Positions 43,001-53,215 are shown, counted from the first letter of the stretch. The stretch is DNA of 64,000 bases from Effusibacillus dendaii (GCF_015097055.1 NZ_AP023366.1:1216501-1280500), one strand, 5' to 3'. The notes: a model not told the origin generated them from the letters alone. Translations and numbers: made by a program.

Positions 43001-43480
43001 TCATATACCCTTTCCCGAATAAGACGCCTGACTTAAAACCCACTTGACAGCCTCTTTTATTTCTTCGTATCCGGTGCAGCGGCAGATGTTTGACTGCAGC
43101 CATTCTTCGATAACCGCATCGTCGGCGTCCGGATGAAGAGTGACCAGTCCGAAGCAGTTCATAATAAATCCGGGCGTGCAATAGCCGCATTGAAAGGCGT
43201 TTTTTTCGACAAACGCTTGCTGAATGGATGTATTCTTGAGGCCTTCAACGGTGGTAATTCGATGTCCCGGTGCTTCAACCGCCAGCATGATGCAGGATTT
43301 TAGAGGCCATCCGTCCACCAGCACGGTACAGGCTCCACAATCCCCATTCAGACAACCGGGTTTTGCGCCGGTCAGCCCAAGCTGTTCCCGCAAAACATAT
43401 AAAAGGGTATCGGCGGACCTGGCGACCACATTTCTTTTTTCACCATTAACATCCATCTCCACGGATAATTTTGGGGTCAT
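43001..43480 (-). CDS. Molybdenum hydroxylase small subunit, (2Fe-2S) protein (CoxS/XdhC-like)
   Basis: The 159-residue protein carries both [2Fe-2S] clusters of the xanthine dehydrogenase family. The plant ferredoxin-type set is CLNGDCGACTVLVDGWPLKSC near residue 43, and the helical set is CGYCTPGFIM with ICRCTGYEEI. It passes electrons from the Mo site to FAD. The ATG overlaps the stop of the FAD subunit gene (ATGA). It is the last gene of an L-M-S ordered operon. Confidence 0.93.
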   Translation of the reverse strand: MTPKLSVEMDVNGEKRNVVARSADTLLYVLREQLGLTGAKPGCLNGDCGACTVLVDGWPLKSCIMLAVEAPGHRITTVEGLKNTSIQQAFVEKNAFQCGYCTPGFIMNCFGLVTLHPDADDAVIEEWLQSNICRCTGYEEIKEAVKWVLSQASYSGKGI

Positions 43481-44316
43481 TCTCTCACCTCTTCCAGCCG
43501 TTTCAAAATACTCGTTAACGTATTCTTTAATACAAACTTTCGGTATTCGGCTGACCCCCGTATATCGTCGATTATCGGGCCCGGCAAATGCCTGACCGCT
43601 TCCTCCACTCTTGTCTCAAGCGGAAGATGTCGATTGTTTAATATGTCTTCCATCTCCAATGAACGGAAGGGGAAAGGAACTAGCCCGCTAAAAGCTGTCC
43701 GGATCCGGTTCTCCTTTTTCAGTGCGGCAACTGTAACGAGGGGATAGTCAATGGTTTCCAACTTTCGCTTTTTTACGCTAACATACGGTGCATCGACATA
43801 ACTCCGGTCTGTGATCAGTTGAACGGCAAATTCCCCTTCTTCCAACCACAATTGCGGAACGAATACATAAGGAATCGGAACCACCCGGATTCCCTTTTTT
43901 CCGGCTATCATCACTTGGCTGTCCGCCAACAAAAACGGCAGCACCGCCTCCCTGTAAATAATCGAACCGCAGATGTTTCCTCCGAGCGTGATCTTGCTTC
44001 TCGCCGTGTGATCGGCCGCTCTTCCGGCGGTCTCTGTGAGCAGGGGAAACACATTGGCTTCTGCCAGTTGCGTGAGGGTTAACGCAGTTCCCAAAACCAG
44101 TTTGTCATGCCGGAACTCAAGCACGTTGCACTCAGGAATTCGTTTAATGTCAATGACTGCTTTCGTATAAAGCTGATTCATCCGGGCCAGGGTGATAATC
44201 TCTGTTCCTCCGGCATAGTACACGGGCTGTTTCTCCTGCAAAGTCAGGTACTGGTGCAGTTGCACCGCCTCAGGGAGGGTAAGCGGTCTGTGGTAAGCGA
44301 AATCAAACGAGATCAT
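43477..44316 (-). CDS. Molybdenum hydroxylase medium subunit, FAD-binding (CoxM-like)
   Basis: The 279-residue subunit has the FAD motifs YYAGGTEIITLARM near residue 33 and SKITLGGNICGSIIYREAVLPFLLADS near residue 107, with the C-terminal FAD-subunit domain (LETIDYPLVTVAAL, FSGLVPFPFR). The start overlaps the large-subunit end by 14 bp. The stop overlaps the small subunit by 4 bp, so the three are translated in series. Confidence 0.92.
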   Translation of the reverse strand: MISFDFAYHRPLTLPEAVQLHQYLTLQEKQPVYYAGGTEIITLARMNQLYTKAVIDIKRIPECNVLEFRHDKLVLGTALTLTQLAEANVFPLLTETAGRAADHTARSKITLGGNICGSIIYREAVLPFLLADSQVMIAGKKGIRVVPIPYVFVPQLWLEEGEFAVQLITDRSYVDAPYVSVKKRKLETIDYPLVTVAALKKENRIRTAFSGLVPFPFRSLEMEDILNNRHLPLETRVEEAVRHLPGPIIDDIRGSAEYRKFVLKNTLTSILKRLEEVRE

Positions 44317-46646
44317 CGCTGTCTCCCTTTTTTACTCTCCAGATGTACTCGGGCAGCAACGGCAATTGATTGAGTTCCGCTTGGACTGCCACGGATAAAG
44401 CGTTCGCCAGTGCCGCCGGCATCCCTATAACACCGTGTTCTCCGATTCCACGGGCACCATAAGGCCCATCCACATGAGGAGTTTCCACAAAGTCGACCTT
44501 ATACTCCGGATTCTCCCCGTAATGGATCACTTTATAGGTTCGAAACTGAGGGTTTTGAACTATACCCATCGAATCAAACAAAAAAGACTCCCGGCTGGCA
44601 AAGCTTAGTCCCATGCTCATTCCCCCCATGATCTGCCCTTCCGCAAGTTTGGGATTTACTACTTTCCCCGCATCGATTACGGAGACCGCTTTGAGAATCC
44701 TGTACGTATACTCTTTCAAATCCAACTCGACTTCCACGGCCTGGGCGCCCACTGTCCATTCCGGTCCGGGCACTCCGCTTCCGGTTTCTCGGTCAAGATG
44801 CGTCAAATGCCTTAAAATATAGCTCCCGCGTCCGATGATTTCTCCGCCGACCGCATTCCCGTTCGGATACTTGTACCCGTGAGCGATGTCTTTTATTGCA
44901 ATCCCCCTAGCGGGGTTCGCTTTCAAAAAGACTCTCCCCTCCCCAATCTCCAAATCTTCCGGTGGGCACCTTAAGACAATAGCGGCAACGCTTCGCAGTT
45001 GTTTGATAGCGTCCTCAGCCGCCTGCAGAACGGCCCTTCCCGCCATAAACGTCCCCCTGCTTGCCACCGTTTTCCAGTGTTCCGGCGAGACCTCCGTGTC
45101 AACATCCATCTTGACATGAACTTGCCCCACATCCATCTTCATTCTTTCGGCAACTATTTGGGCGAGCACCGTTCGGGTCCCGGTTCCGATCTCGACTACC
45201 CCGCAGTTCAGGTTGATGCTGCCGTCGCGATTAAAGGTGAGAATCGCTCCCGATCCGGCATCCGTATCGATCGTCGATGTTTTCCACAAGCAAGAAACCC
45301 CTTTTGCCCTTACTTTATGGTCGCCAATTTCGACTCTTTCCCCTTCGTACCAGTGAATGAGTTCTCGCAAACGGTTTATGCACTTGGGAAGGTTCCCCAC
45401 GTTGCTGTAGTCCAGAAGCGCTTGTGTAGGGGTGGTATCGCCCGGACCAATCGCATTCTTCAGCCGGAACTCCAACCGATCCATCCCTATTTTTCGGGCC
45501 AGCATATCAATGGTTCTTTCCACGGGAAACGTCATCTCCGGATGGCCAAATCCCCGGAACGGCGTTGCGTACGGATGGTTCGTGTACATGCACAACGAAT
45601 CGCACCATACGTTTTCAACCCGGTAGGGTCCTGTACAATCCACTGCCGCAGCCCTGCTTACATCAATTGATTTGTCACCATAAGCTCCGCCGTCGAACAA
45701 GAAGAGGATCTCAGCCGCTTTTAATTCGCCGCTGTTTGTGCATCCAAGCCTGACTTTCGCATCCAGACCGATATGAACGGGGGAAGTAACAAAATCCTCT
45801 TCCCTGGAATTCACGATTTTGACAGCCCTACCGCCAACGGCTGCAGAAGCCAGATACGCAAGAAGTTCAAGCTGTACGGCCGCTTTTCCGCCGTATGCGC
45901 CGCCTACTAAAGGCGTAATGACGTTGATTTTTCCCTGTTCAATATTGAAGTAAGTACTCAATAATCGTTTCACCATAAACGGCCCTTGTGTGGAAGAAAC
46001 GATTTGTATTTGTCCGTCGGGCAAAATTTCGGCAATCGCACAGCGCGTTTCCATCGCCGCATGATCGGACGGGGGAAACGAAAAAAAACGATTCGACAAC
46101 GACCTCGCTTTCACTCCATCCCTTCTCCATGTTCCCTTTTCGTATTCGGGTACGGTGCGCTATATTGGTGCCGGGCTCCGGGTAAACTTCTGCGGTTCGT
46201 TCATAATCCGCCAGATTTGCATGCAGCAGAGGGGCATCGCTTTGAACGGCTTCACTCGGCGAGTTGACTACCGGCAACGGATCATATTCCACCCGAACCG
46301 ATTCGGCGCCTCTCTTGGCTTCATATTCGGTATCGGCAACGACTACGGCGACCACTTCACCGTAGTACCTGACCTTTTCCACCGCGATCGGAGGTCTGTC
46401 TCGGATTTCCTCACCGGTAAGAACCGGGCAAAACCGGCCCGTTATCACCGCCCGAATCTCTGGGTTTTCCCAGGCGGCTGATGTGTCAATCGATTTGATC
46501 CTGGCATGCGCATACGGGCTCGTCACCATTTTGGCATGAAGCATTCCGGGCCTTATAAAATCGTTGGTATATTTAGCCGCTCCTGTAACCTTGCCATAAG
46601 CTTCTTTCCTCGGAACGCTTTCCCCGACCCCTCTGAAATTCTTCAA
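44303..46646 (-). pseudogene. Molybdenum hydroxylase large subunit (CoxL/XdhA-like), frameshifted at a T8 run
   Basis: Two overlapping frames together make a complete large subunit of about 780 residues. From TTG 46646, GVGESVPRKEAYGKVTGAAKYTNDF to VVVESFF is one frame. It continues in the next frame from SFPPSDHAAMETRCAIAEILPDGQIQ to the end at 44303. The junction is a run of eight T on the minus strand (46081-46088); seven would restore the frame. Later Mo-cofactor contacts (GGAYGGKAAVQLE, TPFRGFGHPEMTFPVERTID, TGSASG-like and GARGIGEHG) are intact. The substrate is unknown; purines, nicotinate and aldehydes are all possible. The break may be recent, programmed or a sequencing error. Confidence 0.82.
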
Positions 46647-46848
46647 GCTCCCCTCACCCCCTCGGTTTTGGCAATATCCGGGTATCCCCAATCCCGGCAA
46701 TCCTTTCGGCCCTTCGGCGCCGAACCCTCCTCACTATATGTGCATTCGCCCAAATTTGTGAAAGGTGGATTTCAGGCAAGAAGTGAACATTTCTTTTTGA
46801 TTCTTCGCATAATGTTGTCCTTAGAGTTTATGATTGGAGGATTCCGTC

Positions 46849-47500
46849 GTGGAATCAGTTATCCATGTTTTTCTGCTGCACTTGGTTACCAGCATTGATA
46901 ACGCATTTGTGATTGCGGGGATTATAAAGCACTCTGTCGGCCCCCGCATGAGAGTGCTCCTGTTGTCAATTGCAGCGTTAACAGTTGGTCGAACCGTTTG
47001 TATTCTATTCGCGCAAAGTCTTGCTTCATTCCCCGGTCTCAAATTTATTTCCGGCTTGATCACTTTTTTGCTTGCGCTTAAGATGGCAAAATCTGTGCAA
47101 TACCGCAAAAAATCCTCTTTGTTTTCTATAACGTTTCTGGTAGTCATTGCCGACTTAACGATCAGCTTGGATAACATTCTGGCCACAGCCGCGCTTTCTT
47201 ATCGCCCGATTGAAATCTTGGGCAGGCATCTTTCTGAGCATGGGGCTTGTTTTTTCGTTGCTTCCGGCAATTACTTCGATTTTCTTCTACGTGGCTGGGT
47301 TACAAATTTTGGCAGCTGGAATGATTGCGCAAATTGCCGTGCAACAAATGCTTAAAGACGATCTATTCCAAAGGACAGTCAATTTTCTTTGGACGTTTCA
47401 CGGAGTTAACCAGATACGGATCATTGCCGGCGGTGCCGCTCTTGCCGTAATTGTGTACGGATACCTCAATCAGTTCCGCAAAAAGTTTAGGATTCGATAA
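46849..47500 (+). pseudogene. TerC/YjbE-like membrane protein, frameshifted
   Basis: GTG 46849, 8 nt after GGAGG, opens VESVIHVFLLHLVTSIDNAFVIAGIIKH and continues through ADLTISLDNILATAALSYRPIEIL to about 47215. From there the protein continues in another frame as GIFLSMGLVFSLLPAITSIFFYVAGLQILAAGMIAQIAVQQML to 47500. The paired TSIDN and SLDN motifs on membrane helices are the TerC/YjbE hallmark, linked to metal (Mn) export. A base change of one near 47215 breaks it. It is divergent from the molybdenum hydroxylase operon. Confidence 0.7.
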
Positions 47501-47595
47501 CATCCTTATCCCAATTTCAAAACAATTTAGGCGCTCACCCTGAACAGTCCTTATCCGTTAAGAATATTTTAGGATATGCAATAGAGGTGATGAGA

Positions 47596-48036
47596 ATGGC
47601 CAAGTGGGGCAAGAACCGGTTTGAGAAATCCGTTCAAGCAATTCACCGGACTCTCGATCTGATCACCGTTGTGTTATTGCTCACAGGTCAAATCACCATT
47701 GGCGGAGTTTTTATTACCACGGAGGGAGGATTTTCCCTTTCGTTAAGAGGGGCGATTACCGGCAGTGCCCGTTCGATTGGTATCGAAACCGTTCCACAAG
47801 CGAATTTGGTCCTCGATGCGGCAGATGCGATTGCCGCATTGCTGCTCATTCTCGATCAAATCAATGTGATCGGCACGTTTATTACCAACGGTAGCTTTAC
47901 TATCGTAGTGAGCGGCCCTGCCTTCGGGGAAGAAAAACGTGTAGCGTATTCGCCTGACGCACGGAAATTTTTCTCTGAGTTTAAGGATCATGTTTTTGAA
48001 AAATGCCGCGTGCAGAAACATTTCCCAAGGAGATGA
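47596..48036 (+). CDS. Hypothetical protein with duplicated hydrophobic motif
   Basis: The 146 residues start at ATG 47596 with GAGG 8 nt upstream. An internal duplication is visible: LLLTGQITIGGVFITTEGGFSLSLRG (about 30-55) and LLLILDQINVIGTFITNGSFTIVVSG (about 88-113) share LLL..-QI-..G-FIT..G-F....G. Each hydrophobic unit could be a membrane or beta-rich segment. The ends are basic. I do not recognise the family. It precedes a 45-residue membrane protein gene by 6 bp, and the pair ends in a bidirectional terminator. Confidence 0.6.
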   Translation: MAKWGKNRFEKSVQAIHRTLDLITVVLLLTGQITIGGVFITTEGGFSLSLRGAITGSARSIGIETVPQANLVLDAADAIAALLLILDQINVIGTFITNGSFTIVVSGPAFGEEKRVAYSPDARKFFSEFKDHVFEKCRVQKHFPRR

Positions 48037-48042
48037 TCCGAA

Positions 48043-48180
48043 ATGGCGTTGACAGATCTCCCCACCATTAAACCCTCCAAAAGCGCTGTGTTCTTTATGG
48101 GAGCTTTTCTCGCCACCTTTGTTTTTTGGTTCTTACGCGGTAAACCTACTGATCAGGAGAGAGCTTCCGAAACATCTTGA
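48043..48180 (+). CDS. Small single-span membrane protein (45 aa)
   Basis: ATG 48043 has AAGGAG about 10 nt upstream, overlapping the end of the previous gene. The 45-residue product begins MALTDLPTIKPSKSAVFFMG, then AFLATFVFWFLRG and a hydrophilic tail with KPTDQERASETS. It has one membrane helix at about 15-32. Close coupling to the upstream gene suggests a shared complex. No family is recognised. Confidence 0.6.
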   Translation: MALTDLPTIKPSKSAVFFMGAFLATFVFWFLRGKPTDQERASETS

Positions 48181-48259
48181 ATAAGCCGGACCACCGCACT
48201 TGCTGGTTGATGAGAGACCTGAACGGGATGATTGCGACCGGGCCGGTTTTTACAATTTC

Positions 48260-48312
48260 CAAAACAAACGGCATGCCCGCAGATGAATCGATTGCAGGCA
48301 TGCCTTGTTTTT
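48260..48312. terminator. Bidirectional terminator between the small membrane-protein gene and the VOC gene
   Basis: AAACGGCATGCC and GGCATGCCTTGTTT form the stem around a central GCAGATGAATCGATTGC hairpin. T-rich tails stand on both sides (TTGTTTTTA on plus, CGTTTGTTTTGG on minus). Confidence 0.8.
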
Positions 48313-48330
48313 ATCGATATGACTTACATG

Positions 48331-48693
48331 TCAGCCTTTCAGCAGGAACTCGTTTCCGTCCGGATCTTTGAATCGGGCGTAAGTGCCCCATGCCATCGCT
48401 TTCGGCTCTTCCAGAAACTCGACTCCGTTGTCCGACATCTGCCGGTACGTGCCCTGAATGTCCTCGCACTCAAACACAATCGAGGCCTTCAGTTCCTGCC
48501 AGTTTGGCATCATCGCGCGGGGATAAATCACCAGATGGGATTGCGCCCCTTTCGGGCCTACTTCCAACCAGTTAGCGTTCGGTCCCATCGGATGGTTGGC
48601 AAATACCTCAAATCCGACTTTATCCGTCCAGAACTGCAAAGCTCGCTGTTGGTCCTCTACATATACGGCAACGGTTGCGATTTGCTTGATCAT
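48331..48693 (-). CDS. VOC (glyoxalase/bleomycin-resistance) family protein
   Basis: The 120-residue single-domain VOC protein contains IATVAVYVEDQQRALQFWTDKVGFEV, NWLEVGPKG and ARFKDPDGNEFLL, the usual beta-alpha-beta-beta-beta modules. The closing glutamate (NEF) is a metal-ligand position. Substrate unknown. The start at 48693 follows AGAGGTG. The gene is 6 bp downstream of aspS and probably co-transcribed with it. Confidence 0.85.
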   Translation of the reverse strand: MIKQIATVAVYVEDQQRALQFWTDKVGFEVFANHPMGPNANWLEVGPKGAQSHLVIYPRAMMPNWQELKASIVFECEDIQGTYRQMSDNGVEFLEEPKAMAWGTYARFKDPDGNEFLLKG

Positions 48694-48698
48694 TCTGT

Positions 48699-50492
48699 TC
48701 ACCTCTGTTCCGCCAATCGAATGTGCAAATCCCGCAACTGGCGCTCCGACACGTCAGACGGCGCCTGTGTGAGCGGGTCGCTGCCCGACTGCGTTTTCGG
48801 GAAGGCGATCGTGTCACGGATGGACTGGCGGCCTGCCATCAGCATGATGATCCGGTCCAATCCAAACGCTACGCCACCGTGCGGCGGTGTTCCGTATTCA
48901 AAAGCGTCAAGCAGAAAGCCGAATTTTTCATACGCTTCTTCCATCGAGAAGCCAAGCGATTTGAACATTTTTTCCTGGATATCGCGCCGGAAAATCCGCA
49001 TCGAACCGCCGCCAATTTCGTATCCGTTGAGCACCATGTCGTATGCCTGCGCCCGCACACTGCCCGGATCGCTGTCCAGTTTGTCAAGGTCTTCCCACAT
49101 CGGCATGGTGAAGGGGTGATGTTCCGCCACCCAGCGTTTTTCTTCCTCATCGTAGCCGAGCAGCGGGAATTCGGTGATCCAGAGGAATTTGAATGTCCCT
49201 TCCGGAATCAGATTGAGGTCGCGTCCCAGTTTCAAGCGCAGGTTGCCGAGCACGTCTGCCACAACTTTTGCCTTGTCCGCCCCAAACAGCAGCAAATCGC
49301 CCGTTTCCACTTCGCAAATCTGTTTGATCGACTCGATTTCTTCCTCGGTGAAAAATTTGGAAATGGCCGATTTCAGTCCCTCTTCCGTAAACGCCATCCA
49401 GGCCATGCCCTTCGCGCCGTACCGCTTCGCGTACTCTTCCAGCTCGTCAATCTGTTTGCGCGTGTAATGGCCGCATCCTTTGGCATTGATCGCTTTCACC
49501 ACACCACCCGATTCGATGGCCGATTTGAACACCTTAAAGTTGCAGTTTGCCGCAATCGATGACACATCTTTCAATTCCAGGCCAAAACGCACATCCGGCT
49601 TATCGGAACCATAACGGTCCATCGCTTCTTTGTAAGGCATCCGCTGGAATGGAAGCGGGATCTCCACACCCAGCGTCTCTTTAAACAGTGACGCCATCAT
49701 TTCTTCCAGCATGTTGTGGAAATCTTCCAGTTTCATAAACGACATCTCAATGTCGACCTGTGTAAATTCCGGCTGCCGGTCAGCCCGCAAATCTTCGTCA
49801 CGGAAGCAGCGAGCCACCTGATAGTAGCGCTCAAACCCGGATACCATCAGAAGCTGCTTGAACAGCTGCGGCGACTGCGGAAGCGCGTAAAATTCGCCCG
49901 GGTGCAGACGGCTCGGCACCAGAAAATCGCGTGCCCCTTCCGGCGTCGAACGTGTCAACATCGGTGTCTCGATGTCGAGGAAGCCGTTCCGGTCCAGAAA
50001 AGAGCGAATATGCTGGATCGCTTTGTGGCGCAGGATCAGCGCATTCTGCATCTCCGGCCGGCGAAGATCAAGATAGCGGTATTTCAACCGCACCATCTCG
50101 TCTACGTCAACGTTGTCCTGGATGTAGAAAGGCGGATTTTTCGCCGTGTTGAGAATTTCCATCTGCAACGCCTGTGCTTCGATTTCGCCCGTCGGAATTT
50201 TCGGATTGACGGTCGATGGGTCGCGGGTCACGACTTTGGCGCGAATCGACACCACATATTCATTGCGCAGCTTGTCCGCCTGTTCCATCAGCTCCGCCGA
50301 TGAAAAATCCGGATTGAACACTACCTGCACAATGCCGCTGCGATCGCGCAAATCGATGAAAATCACACCGCCCAGGTCGCGTCGGCGGCTTACCCAACCG
50401 CTCAACACCACTTCCTGACCGGAATCTTTCGTCCGCAGTTCCCCTGCGTTATGGGTGCGGTACAGTTCCAATGCTTTCACCTGTTGTGACAT
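48699..50492 (-). CDS. aspS: Aspartyl-tRNA synthetase
   Basis: The 597-residue class IIb synthetase shows an N-terminal OB-fold anticodon domain ([32 protein letters not shown]), motif 2 in [26 protein letters not shown], the bacterial insertion domain (about 290-420), and motif 3 [30 protein letters not shown] 50492 follows AAAGGAG. It is 16 bp downstream of hisS, so the His-type T-box leader would govern both. Confidence 0.96.
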   Translation of the reverse strand: MSQQVKALELYRTHNAGELRTKDSGQEVVLSGWVSRRRDLGGVIFIDLRDRSGIVQVVFNPDFSSAELMEQADKLRNEYVVSIRAKVVTRDPSTVNPKIPTGEIEAQALQMEILNTAKNPPFYIQDNVDVDEMVRLKYRYLDLRRPEMQNALILRHKAIQHIRSFLDRNGFLDIETPMLTRSTPEGARDFLVPSRLHPGEFYALPQSPQLFKQLLMVSGFERYYQVARCFRDEDLRADRQPEFTQVDIEMSFMKLEDFHNMLEEMMASLFKETLGVEIPLPFQRMPYKEAMDRYGSDKPDVRFGLELKDVSSIAANCNFKVFKSAIESGGVVKAINAKGCGHYTRKQIDELEEYAKRYGAKGMAWMAFTEEGLKSAISKFFTEEEIESIKQICEVETGDLLLFGADKAKVVADVLGNLRLKLGRDLNLIPEGTFKFLWITEFPLLGYDEEEKRWVAEHHPFTMPMWEDLDKLDSDPGSVRAQAYDMVLNGYEIGGGSMRIFRRDIQEKMFKSLGFSMEEAYEKFGFLLDAFEYGTPPHGGVAFGLDRIIMLMAGRQSIRDTIAFPKTQSGSDPLTQAPSDVSERQLRDLHIRLAEQR

Positions 50493-50508
50493 ATAAAATG
50501 GACTCCTT

Positions 50509-51765
50509 TCAGTTGTCGATACGTCTTGCATGCAAAATTTTATCCGCCAACTCGGCCAAGGGAACAGTTGACTGTTCGCCTGTCGCCATATTTTTCACGT
50601 TGGCCACGCCCTGCGATAATTCATCGTCCCCCAAAATAATCACCTGTCTGGCACCCAATCGGTCGGCCGCTTTCAACTGGGCCTTCATGCCGCGCGCCAG
50701 ATAGTCCTTTTCGGCGATCAGTCCCGCGCGGCGAAGCTGCTGCAGCAGCGACACCGCTTTGCGGTCGGCCGCATCCCCGAGCGTCACCAGAAAAGCGTCG
50801 ATCGTTTGCTGGATCGGCAATTCGACATTCTGATTCGAAAGCGTCAACACCACCCGGTCCAAACCGCAGCCAAACCCGATGCCTGGCGTTTCCGGCCCGC
50901 CCAGTTCTTTGACCAACCCGTTGTAGCGGCCGCCGCCGATCACGGTCGCACCATCGACAATGATTTCAAACGCCGTTTTTGTATAATAATCGAGCCCCCG
51001 CACAATGTACGGATTAACCGTAAAAGGAATGCCCGCGTCGGACAAATACGCCTGCAGTTGTTCAAAATGAGTCCGGCATCCTTCGCAAAGATGATCCAGC
51101 ATCACCGGCGCATCGGAAAACTTATCCTTGTCCAGCTTGCAGTCGAGGATACGCATCGGATTCCGTTCATAGCGGGAGTTGCAGTCTTTGCAAAGTTGAT
51201 CGAGCTTGCCCGCCAGGTATTTCTTGAGTACTTCCCTATAGGCGGCGCGGCAGTCCGGACATCCCACCGAGTTGATCTCCAGCGACAGGTTTTGGACACC
51301 CGCTTCCGTCAAAAAGGTCATCGCCAGAGACAGCACCTCCGCATCGACGCTTGGATGATCAGAGCCAAGCACCTCCGTACCGAACTGGACAAACTGCCGG
51401 TTGCGTCCCGCCTGCGGCCGTTCGTAGCGGAACATCTGACCAATGTAGTACAGTTTGGTCGGCTGCTGCGGCAGTCCGTACAGTTTGTTCTCCACAAACG
51501 CCCTTACCGCGCCCGCTGTTCCTTCCGGCCGCAGCGTTAAACTGCGCTCTCCCCGGTCCGCAAACGTGTACATCTCTTTTTCCACTATGTCGGTTGTTTC
51601 GCCGACTCCCCGTGCAAACAGTTCTGTATGTTCAAAAACAGGCGTGCGGATTTCGTGATAATTGAATCGTTTGCATACATCCCGCGCCACTTTCTCTACA
51701 TACTGCCATTTCTCCACTTCGCCGGGGAGAATATCGTACGTTCCCCTTGGCTTGCCGGTAAACAT
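50509..51765 (-). CDS. hisS: Histidyl-tRNA synthetase
   Basis: The 418-residue class IIa synthetase has the opening [18 protein letters not shown], motif 2 ([23 protein letters not shown]), the histidine-specific [13 protein letters not shown] and [14 protein letters not shown], and motif 3 [15 protein letters not shown]-terminal anticodon-binding domain ends the protein ([25 protein letters not shown]). The leader contains a T-box and, between T-box and start codon, a long palindromic element. Confidence 0.96.
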   Translation of the reverse strand: MFTGKPRGTYDILPGEVEKWQYVEKVARDVCKRFNYHEIRTPVFEHTELFARGVGETTDIVEKEMYTFADRGERSLTLRPEGTAGAVRAFVENKLYGLPQQPTKLYYIGQMFRYERPQAGRNRQFVQFGTEVLGSDHPSVDAEVLSLAMTFLTEAGVQNLSLEINSVGCPDCRAAYREVLKKYLAGKLDQLCKDCNSRYERNPMRILDCKLDKDKFSDAPVMLDHLCEGCRTHFEQLQAYLSDAGIPFTVNPYIVRGLDYYTKTAFEIIVDGATVIGGGRYNGLVKELGGPETPGIGFGCGLDRVVLTLSNQNVELPIQQTIDAFLVTLGDAADRKAVSLLQQLRRAGLIAEKDYLARGMKAQLKAADRLGARQVIILGDDELSQGVANVKNMATGEQSTVPLAELADKILHARRIDN

Positions 51766-51811
51766 AAGCCATCCCTCCGTTCAAACATACCTTTCCATCT
51801 CATCAAACGAC

Positions 51812-52088
51812 TACGGTGGACTCATTAACGTACTTCACTAAATTCTTCTTGTACATGAGGGGTGGGGGTGTGCCCTTTCGATTTCTTTTGTTTTCCGTGC
51901 TGAAGGGAGGGCCGAGCGGTCTAGTACCCATGAGAATCGGAAAATGATCGCTAGCATATTCTGCGATGGGTACTTGGTCGCTCGGTCGCTCCCTGATCAT
52001 TCTGCTTCTATGCCGGAAGACAACAGAAACCGAAAGGGTACACCTCCATCTGATGGTACAATTTTGGTACGTTAATGAGTCCGCCGTA
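51812..52088. mobile_element. 277-bp palindromic MITE-like element between the T-box and hisS
   Basis: The ends TACGGTGGACTCATTAACG and, inverted, TACGGCGGACTCATTAACG mark terminal inverted repeats. Similarity between the arms continues inward (CCCTTTCGATTTCTTTTG against CCCTTTCGGTTTCTGTTG; AGGGAGGGCCGAGCGG against AGGGAGCGACCGAGCG; AGTACCCAT on both). Thus nearly the whole element can fold into one imperfect hairpin with its tip around 51940-51965. No gene lies inside. One end abuts the T-tract of the T-box terminator. It looks like a non-autonomous transposon; no flanking duplication is obvious. Confidence 0.72.
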
Positions 52089-52090
52089 CT

Positions 52091-52432
52091 AAAAAATCTC
52101 CCGTTCCTGACAAAACGACAAATCGGCCGTCTGCCAGGGACGAGAGATCGAATCACCCGTGGTACCACCCTGTTTGGAGCCGCATCGCAAGACCACTCGA
52201 CGCAAACTCCCGCTCTCCGTTAACGCCCGGCCGCGCTCGACTGCTACTGCAATAATACGGAAGCATTCAACTGGCACACCCTAACAAAGTGACCCGGTTT
52301 TTTTTGCCCGCATTCGGTTTGTTTCACAGTGAGTTCTCCAGGATGTTATTCGCAAAGACTGCGTTGGAAAGACGCTTTCAGCCGCGGCGTCTTCTCTCTG
52401 GCCAAGCCTGTTTTTGCTACTCTTCCCTTCAA
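52091..52432 (-). promoter_or_regulatory. T-box leader of hisS-aspS
   Basis: The minus strand carries the T-box core GGTGGTACCACGGG (complement of 52157-52170). A terminator follows: arms within 52097-52108 and 52132-52146, then TTTTTT at 52091-52096. Upstream is a Stem I with GGGAAGAGTAGC (52419-52430), the GCC-AGAGAG segment, and GAACTCACTG near 52328-52336, where CAC (52329-52331) would be a His specifier. Uncharged tRNA(His) should stabilise the antiterminator and allow transcription of hisS and aspS. The specifier assignment is from primary sequence only. Confidence 0.85.
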
Positions 52433-52498
52433 CGAATCGTATATGGATAAAACGTACATGTTTTCTCCAGTGTATCTTACGCAACCGTGCCAGGAATG

Positions 52499-53215
52499 TC
52501 AAGCTTCCTTCCGAATTTGCAAAAATCGGTTTGCATCTGGCGCAAATTGAAAATCGATGGGGATCTGCTCCACCCGTTGACCCGCTTTTCGTATCTCGTC
52601 AATCAACCGCTGTAAATGAAGATAAGGTTCTCTGCGAAGCGTGACCAGCGGATATATGCGAACTTCCCCGCCTGTTCGACAGACCCTGATCAGCTCACGA
52701 ACAGACTGCAGATGAAAATCATAATCGAACTGCTCCTGATACAAAAATAAAAAGTGATTGCATAGAACCAGAGAAAAACTGTTGCCGGCAAACGGCAGTC
52801 TCGGCAGTGAACCGATTTTGTACCGGCTGCCCCGCCCTGTTTTGTAATCGCTGATAAACCGTTCCAGCGAATCTTCCCGATTTTGTCTGTGAGTTGCCAA
52901 ATCGCCGTAAAAACTCCAATCATACCGATGGGCGATTTTTTCCAGTTTTGCGGTAGATTCCTCAATCTCCTTGCGTCCGTGCTGATGCATCTGTTCCGCT
53001 GTCAAATGATACAGCGGATCCACTGCATACGATTGCAACCCAAGCAGATTCGCTTCTGCGGTAAATGAGGAGGCGCCTGCCGCCACATCCAAAATCGGCC
53101 CGCTTTTTAACACGTTTTCCTGCAGCGCGAACATGCTCTGATACTCCCGGAAGGAGCGGCTGGTCATCGCGACCCCGTCCTGCTCATACACATCGTTGCT
53201 CTCCAACTTCGCCAT
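52499..53215 (-). CDS. Class I SAM-dependent methyltransferase-like protein
   Basis: The 238-residue protein has a SAM-site-like segment GPILDVAAGASSFTAEANLLGLQSYAVDPLYHL, a later LPRLPFAGNSFSLVLCNHFLFLYQEQFDYDFHLQSVRELIRVCRTGGEVRIYPLV, and a C-terminal beta-rich end. This matches the core of class I methyltransferases. Substrate unknown. The start at 53215 follows GGAGAGTGGAG. It is transcribed in the same direction as, and upstream of, the hisS T-box. Confidence 0.75.
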   Translation of the reverse strand: MAKLESNDVYEQDGVAMTSRSFREYQSMFALQENVLKSGPILDVAAGASSFTAEANLLGLQSYAVDPLYHLTAEQMHQHGRKEIEESTAKLEKIAHRYDWSFYGDLATHRQNREDSLERFISDYKTGRGSRYKIGSLPRLPFAGNSFSLVLCNHFLFLYQEQFDYDFHLQSVRELIRVCRTGGEVRIYPLVTLRREPYLHLQRLIDEIRKAGQRVEQIPIDFQFAPDANRFLQIRKEA

